NCBI RefSeq assembly: GCF_900110895.1
Contig: NZ_FOIQ01000001.1
Location: 650,472 to 714,471 of the forward strand
Source of the DNA: Prevotella aff. ruminicola Tc2-24
GTDB lineage: Bacteria; Bacteroidota; Bacteroidia; Bacteroidales; Bacteroidaceae
Reading direction: 5' to 3'
Length of the DNA stretch: 64,000 nucleotides
Below are positions 60,208 to 64,000 of this stretch, piece by piece; position 1 is the first letter of the stretch; every line of letters begins with the position of its first letter. The notes below the pieces were generated by a model. That model saw only the letters and a program-made list of their open reading frames with translations. It had not been told where the DNA came from and searched no databases. The position numbers and the translations under genes were made by a program.

Positions 60208-61977
60208 ATGAAAAGAGATCTAAGATTTACCAGACTGGCCCTAATGACTATGGTGGCGATATTCACCATGACAAGCTGCACCGACGATGACAACGGTACC
60301 GAGCTAGGGCCATTGGTGCCCGAGGATGTGGAGTTCGGTAAGGCCAACGACACTTTCAGCGCCGAGGAGTGGTTCCCTGGCGGAGAACTGGGAACGACCA
60401 CGAAGGCAAGCTACTCGGCACCTGCACCTGCCGTAGAAAACATCAGAGGTATGGAGAGTGACTTCAACACGGGCGAGGACTTCTTCGAGCATCTGTACAC
60501 CTTCGATGTAGCACCACGTAAAGGACTCGGTCCGGCCTGGGTGCGTAATAGCTGTATCGCCTGTCACCCAAACTACGGCCACGGCAAGCGCCAGACAGAA
60601 TATCGTGCCAACACCATCGGCAACGGTTATCTGCTCGTGATCTACCATCCCGACAACAACGCTTATATATCGGAGGTGACGGGCATGCCGCAGACGGCGG
60701 CCATGAGTCCGTTTAAGGCACCGATTGACGAGAGTCAGATACAGATAGACTGGAAGACAGTCAACGAGATGGAAAGCGGACTAGCCATGACCTTCCCCGA
60801 TGGTGAGAGCTACGAACTGATATACCCAGAGGTGCGCATACCGCAGTCGGCCTTCAATACCGACCCTAAGCCCGTGAACTACGATGTGCGCTTGGAGTCT
60901 ACCATCGGTGTCTACGGCACAGGATTGCTCGACGCTATCGCCGACGAGGATATAGAGGCACAATGGAAATCAGAGTCGCGCTTCGTCGAACTGAACCCCG
61001 CCATGTGGGACAAGGAGGCAGGTACCTTCAAAGCCTCGGCCTATTACAGTGCGCCCTACAACAACACTGGTTCATTCCATGGCACACGCGGACCACTGAA
61101 GCGCTTCACTTATGCCATGACACGCGGCACACTGCAGGACGGTGCCGGGGCCAACGCCATCTGGAACATCACGAACGTGACACGCAGCGACCGCCACTGG
61201 CTCTACACCACCGCCGCATGGGCAAAGGCTCAGAGCGAGGATCCTGAGGTGATTAAGTATATCAAGGAGCATGGTGAGCCTATGGTGAGTATGTTGCACC
61301 CCTACTATGCCGACGGCACCGATGAGGGCATCTCTGCTCGTATCTACGAGATTCTGAGTGCCTCGTCGATTGGTTTCAAAGACACCTTTGAGAAATTCTT
61401 GCTCAACGGAGCGCCCTATAACGGTGAGGAAGAGATGAACGACAAGCAGTATTATCAGTTCATGGTATGGCATCGCGGACTGGCTGTGCCTGCTGCACGC
61501 AACCTGAACAACGAGGCCGTGAAACGAGGCAAGAAACTATTCTCGGAGATAGGCTGCGCCCAGTGCCATCGCCCGTCCTGGAAAACGGGGGCCGACAACA
61601 TGTGGGTAGATGCGAGCATCAAGGCGTATGCCGATGCAAACCGTCTGGCGAAGGATGGCGACTACACCAAGCTACTGCCGAAATATGCAAACCAGACCAT
61701 CTGGCCATACACCGACATGGTACAGCACCGACTATTCATGAAAAACGATATACGAACGGGCTGGTGCCGTACGACTCCACTCTGGGGACGTGGACTGTCA
61801 CGCCAGTTAACTGGTGCCGACGACCGTCTGCACGACTGTCGGGCACGCACACTTATCGAGGCAATCATGTGGCACGGCTACAGCAAGCAATCGGATGCCT
61901 ATCGAGCAACGGAGAAGTTCTATAACCTACCTAAGGCCGACCGCGACGCGGTCGTGAAATTCCTCGAGTCGATCTGA
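60208..61977 (+). CDS. Di-heme cytochrome c oxidoreductase lipoprotein (DUF1111 type)
   Basis: 589 residues. Lipoprotein signal with SMTSC-like MTSC near residue 20, then a D/E-rich linker. Two haem c sites: CIACHP at residues 116-120 and CAQCHR at 450-454. Other family pieces: DFFEHLYTFDVAPRKGLGPAWVRN, GVYGTGLLDAIADEDI, RGPLKRFTYAMTRGT, and MKNDIRTGWCRTTPLWGRGLS near the end. DUF1111 di-haem proteins (often called thiol oxidoreductases) frequently accompany imelysin in iron operons, where they may oxidise or reduce iron. Anchored on the periplasmic face of a membrane. Confidence 0.9.
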   Translation: MKRDLRFTRLALMTMVAIFTMTSCTDDDNGTELGPLVPEDVEFGKANDTFSAEEWFPGGELGTTTKASYSAPAPAVENIRGMESDFNTGEDFFEHLYTFDVAPRKGLGPAWVRNSCIACHPNYGHGKRQTEYRANTIGNGYLLVIYHPDNNAYISEVTGMPQTAAMSPFKAPIDESQIQIDWKTVNEMESGLAMTFPDGESYELIYPEVRIPQSAFNTDPKPVNYDVRLESTIGVYGTGLLDAIADEDIEAQWKSESRFVELNPAMWDKEAGTFKASAYYSAPYNNTGSFHGTRGPLKRFTYAMTRGTLQDGAGANAIWNITNVTRSDRHWLYTTAAWAKAQSEDPEVIKYIKEHGEPMVSMLHPYYADGTDEGISARIYEILSASSIGFKDTFEKFLLNGAPYNGEEEMNDKQYYQFMVWHRGLAVPAARNLNNEAVKRGKKLFSEIGCAQCHRPSWKTGADNMWVDASIKAYADANRLAKDGDYTKLLPKYANQTIWPYTDMVQHRLFMKNDIRTGWCRTTPLWGRGLSRQLTGADDRLHDCRARTLIEAIMWHGYSKQSDAYRATEKFYNLPKADRDAVVKFLESI

Positions 61978-61978
61978 T

Positions 61979-62644
61979 ATGCACACACAGACACACATCA
62001 TACGACATTTCCTGATACTGGCCCTGCTTCTAGCAGGGTCAGTTGTCATGAATGCAGCACCAAGGGTCATGCCTAAGGAACAAGCAAAACGGTTCTGCCG
62101 CCTGCTCGTCAACGATGGCAAGGGCAGCATCTACCCTCTGAGTCTGTACGCAGAACATCTCACCACGATGCTATGTGGCGAGACAAGATATGGCGACTAT
62201 ACAGCCGAGCAGGTGTTCTCAGGACTCGTCTTCTTCTACGACGACTGGCTTGGGGAACCTCTGCTCTATGGCAACGCACAGGGACAGATGCTCGTGGAAG
62301 AACTGCACAGCGGACGGACACTGCGGGTGTTCCCCCACTTGAGCGCCAACGGACAGACCGTATGGTATGCACCCACCGACTCGATTCCAGAGACAGTGGG
62401 TATGGAGCACAGGAAGTACATGCACGAGGTGTTTGCTCGCCTCAACAGAGAGGTACAGGCAGGTAACTGGGAATATGCCGACCAGTGCATCGACCGCATG
62501 ATACAGTACCAATGCCAGTATGGAGGCAACGGTCGGAAGGTCAGTCTGACCTCGCCTTACCTGATTGTACTCATCGCTCTTTTTCTCGCCCTACCGCTTG
62601 TCATATCGGTCCGCCATAAGCATCACAAACGATGCACAAACTGA
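61979..62644 (+). CDS. Cytochrome-c-biogenesis-like protein, truncated (CcsBA periplasmic region)
   Basis: 221 residues with a signal/anchor helix (8-25), a periplasmic domain and a C-terminal helix (200-218) with a basic tail. VMPKEQAKRFCRLLVNDGKGSIYPLSLYAE and LLYGNAQGQMLVEEL and SGRTLRVFPHLSANGQTVWYAP resemble the periplasmic segment of the fused CcsBA/ResBC haem-export proteins of Bacteroidota; the haem-binding helices with the WWD motif are missing. It starts 1 base after the di-haem gene stop, so a role in haem attachment to that protein is plausible. Homology is my judgement from memory of the family. Confidence 0.55.
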   Translation: MHTQTHIIRHFLILALLLAGSVVMNAAPRVMPKEQAKRFCRLLVNDGKGSIYPLSLYAEHLTTMLCGETRYGDYTAEQVFSGLVFFYDDWLGEPLLYGNAQGQMLVEELHSGRTLRVFPHLSANGQTVWYAPTDSIPETVGMEHRKYMHEVFARLNREVQAGNWEYADQCIDRMIQYQCQYGGNGRKVSLTSPYLIVLIALFLALPLVISVRHKHHKRCTN

Positions 62645-62683
62645 AAAGTACAAATAAAATTTGTATATTCCCTCTTTTTTTAT

Positions 62684-62691
62684 TAATTTTG
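62684..62691 (+). promoter_or_regulatory. -7 box of the Rid-protein promoter
   Basis: Reads TAATTTTG, 18 bases before the ATG at 62710; decides the start. Confidence 0.65.
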
Positions 62692-62709
62692 CACCCCAAA
62701 GACAAAACA

Positions 62710-63855
62710 ATGAATCAAAACCTAACTCATATCACTGATAAGCATACGACGACCGATATCTTCTGTTTCGACAACGGGACAGAGGTAAAGGAGTATCATG
62801 CGATGATACACGTGAGCTCACCATGTTTGCCATTCAGCGAACAATTGGAGGCGATATTCAATGCTTATAGTCAACTACTTGACGGACCCATGAAGGGCGC
62901 ACAGGCTGTGTTTAAACGCTATTTCCTCAGCGACGCAGCCAATCAGGCCGATGCTGTGATCATCGGTGACGTGACTGACTGTGCCAAAAGTATCATCGAA
63001 CAGGCTCCCCTCGACGGGACGAAGATCGCACTGTGGGTATACTTGATGACGGGTGTGCAGACTTGCATCGGAGAGAGCGGGCTCTATGAGGTTAAGCATG
63101 GAGACTTCCGACACCTGTGGAACGGTAGCGCCCATAACATGGCTGCCAACTCGGAGTATCAGACCCGACTGCTGTTCAATGAATATAACATGCAACTGCT
63201 ACAAGAGGGGTGCACGCTGAAAGACAACTGTATCCGCACATGGTTCTTCGTCAACGATATCGACCTGAACTACGGCGGTGTGGTGCGCGCACGCAACCAG
63301 TTCTTCTTCACGCAGGGACTGACAGTGAACACGCACTTTATCTCGTCAACAGGCATCGGCGGACGTCAACAGGATCCGAACGTGCTCTCGCAGATGGACA
63401 ACTACGCCATCGCCGGACTGCAACCCGAGCAGCGTCATTTTCTCTATGCATCCACGCATCTGAACCGCACCAGCGACTATGGAGTGTCGTTTGAGCGCGG
63501 CACCTATATCGACTATGCCGACCGCCGACAGGTCTTTATCTCTGGTACGGCAAGCATCAACAACAAAGGCGAGATCATGTACCCGAAGGATATCGTGAAG
63601 CAGACCCGCCGAATGTGGGAGAATGTGGAGGCCCTGTTGGCCGAGGCTGATTGCACCTTCGAGGAGGTGAGCGAGATGGTGGTCTACCTACGTGACACGG
63701 CAGACTACCAAGTGGTGAAGGCACTCTTCGAGGAGCGGTTCCATGGCACGCCCTACGTCATCGTCCACGCACCCGTATGTCGTCCCGGTTGGCTCATTGA
63801 GATGGAATGCATGGCCGTGAAGGCGGTTGACATTCCTACCTTGCCTAAGTTCTAA
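62710..63855 (+). CDS. Two-domain Rid-family protein (YjgF/RidA-like)
   Basis: 381 residues from the ATG at 62710; a longer frame from 62632 would run through the promoter and overlap the previous gene. Two chorismate-mutase-like Rid domains: N-terminal part about residues 20-110 (degenerate) and a typical C-terminal one from about residue 265 (GVSFERGTYIDYADRRQVFISGTASINNKGEI, AEADCTFEEVSEMVVYLRDTADY, VHAPVCRPGWLIEMECMAV, with the Arg of CRPGW in the place of the catalytic Arg). RidA enzymes hydrolyse reactive enamine/imine intermediates. The family is also called translation-initiation inhibitor; that activity cannot be read from sequence. Confidence 0.8.
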   Translation: MNQNLTHITDKHTTTDIFCFDNGTEVKEYHAMIHVSSPCLPFSEQLEAIFNAYSQLLDGPMKGAQAVFKRYFLSDAANQADAVIIGDVTDCAKSIIEQAPLDGTKIALWVYLMTGVQTCIGESGLYEVKHGDFRHLWNGSAHNMAANSEYQTRLLFNEYNMQLLQEGCTLKDNCIRTWFFVNDIDLNYGGVVRARNQFFFTQGLTVNTHFISSTGIGGRQQDPNVLSQMDNYAIAGLQPEQRHFLYASTHLNRTSDYGVSFERGTYIDYADRRQVFISGTASINNKGEIMYPKDIVKQTRRMWENVEALLAEADCTFEEVSEMVVYLRDTADYQVVKALFEERFHGTPYVIVHAPVCRPGWLIEMECMAVKAVDIPTLPKF

Positions 63856-63878
63856 CATCCTTTATCATTCAATAATAA

Positions 63879-63908
63879 ATGCGGACAGACTTCACAGCCT
63901 ATCCGCAT
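63879..63908 (+). terminator. Terminator after the Rid gene
   Basis: ATGCGGA (63879-63885) pairs with TCCGCAT (63902-63908), 16-base loop, followed by TTTTTC-type sequence. Confidence 0.75.
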
Positions 63909-63955
63909 TTTTCATTGTCAATGATTTATACAAAAAAAGTTGTTTATATCTTATT

Positions 63956-64000
63956 CTACTTCAGACGCTGATAACCATAGGTAGCCTGCTCACCAAGCTC
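63956..64000 (-). CDS. C-terminal end of an unidentified minus-strand gene
   Basis: Fourteen in-frame codons (ELGEQATYGYQRLK) before a TAG at 63956-63958; the rest lies beyond the window. Too short to assign. The terminator at 63879-63908 could also serve this gene. Confidence 0.4.
   Translation of the reverse strand, partial: ELGEQATYGYQRLK

Overview
The window looks like a chromosomal piece of a Bacteroidota bacterium, most likely a Prevotella-type gut or rumen anaerobe. I infer this from three things. Nearly every promoter carries the Bacteroidota -7 box TAnnTTTG and there are few Shine-Dalgarno sequences. Several families are typical of the phylum: the Bacteroidota omega-like RNA polymerase subunit, DUF4293, DUF4468, Porin_10 and the CBM20-MalQ fusion. 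The carbohydrate genes (GH3, uxaC, xylAB, malQ, GH18, carboxylesterase) suit plant-polymer feeding. No rRNA, tRNA, transposase or CRISPR array was seen.

Layout. 0-9.5 kb is housekeeping: a cut GH3 hydrolase, DUF4293, omega subunit and bamD on the minus strand; uvrB; a translationally coupled DUF4468 / 57-aa membrane peptide / Porin_10 operon; menA and an HD-domain gene. 9.4-13 kb holds a pseudouridine synthase, uxaC and ansA. 13-19 kb is an envelope-stress-like module: an OmpA/lectin operon, a small outer-membrane barrel, a TPR histidine kinase and its LuxR-type regulator. A CCCCAATTGGGG-type palindrome sits at one fixed distance from three of these promoters. 19-30 kb carries rubrerythrin, wecB, a structured RNA in front of ribE, a HAD phosphatase, malQ, mltG, glnS, a TPR protein and a DedA protein.

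30-51.5 kb is surface polysaccharide. manC-gmd-fcl make GDP-L-fucose. xylBA is interposed on the other strand. Then comes a 12-gene plus-strand exopolysaccharide operon: receiver protein, initiating sugar transferase with a receiver-like front end, short TolC-like protein, Wzc-like protein, ligase/polymerase, three GT2 enzymes, flippase, another GT2, GT39-like protein and acyltransferase.

51.5-64 kb begins with a carboxylesterase and a GH18 enzyme, then a 1-kb gene-free stretch with two likely small-RNA units, inverted copies of one GC-rich hairpin and two identical palindromes. Next is a methyltransferase and a one-component regulator fusing a hemerythrin-like domain to a LuxR helix-turn-helix. 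After it lies an iron/heme-type envelope operon: outer-membrane barrel, imelysin lipoprotein, di-heme oxidoreductase lipoprotein and a truncated cytochrome-c-biogenesis-like protein. The methyltransferase and the operon share a 16-bp promoter element at identical spacing, and shorter copies flank the regulator's own promoter, so I propose a small regulon controlled by the hemerythrin-LuxR protein. The window ends with a two-domain Rid protein and the tail of a minus-strand gene.
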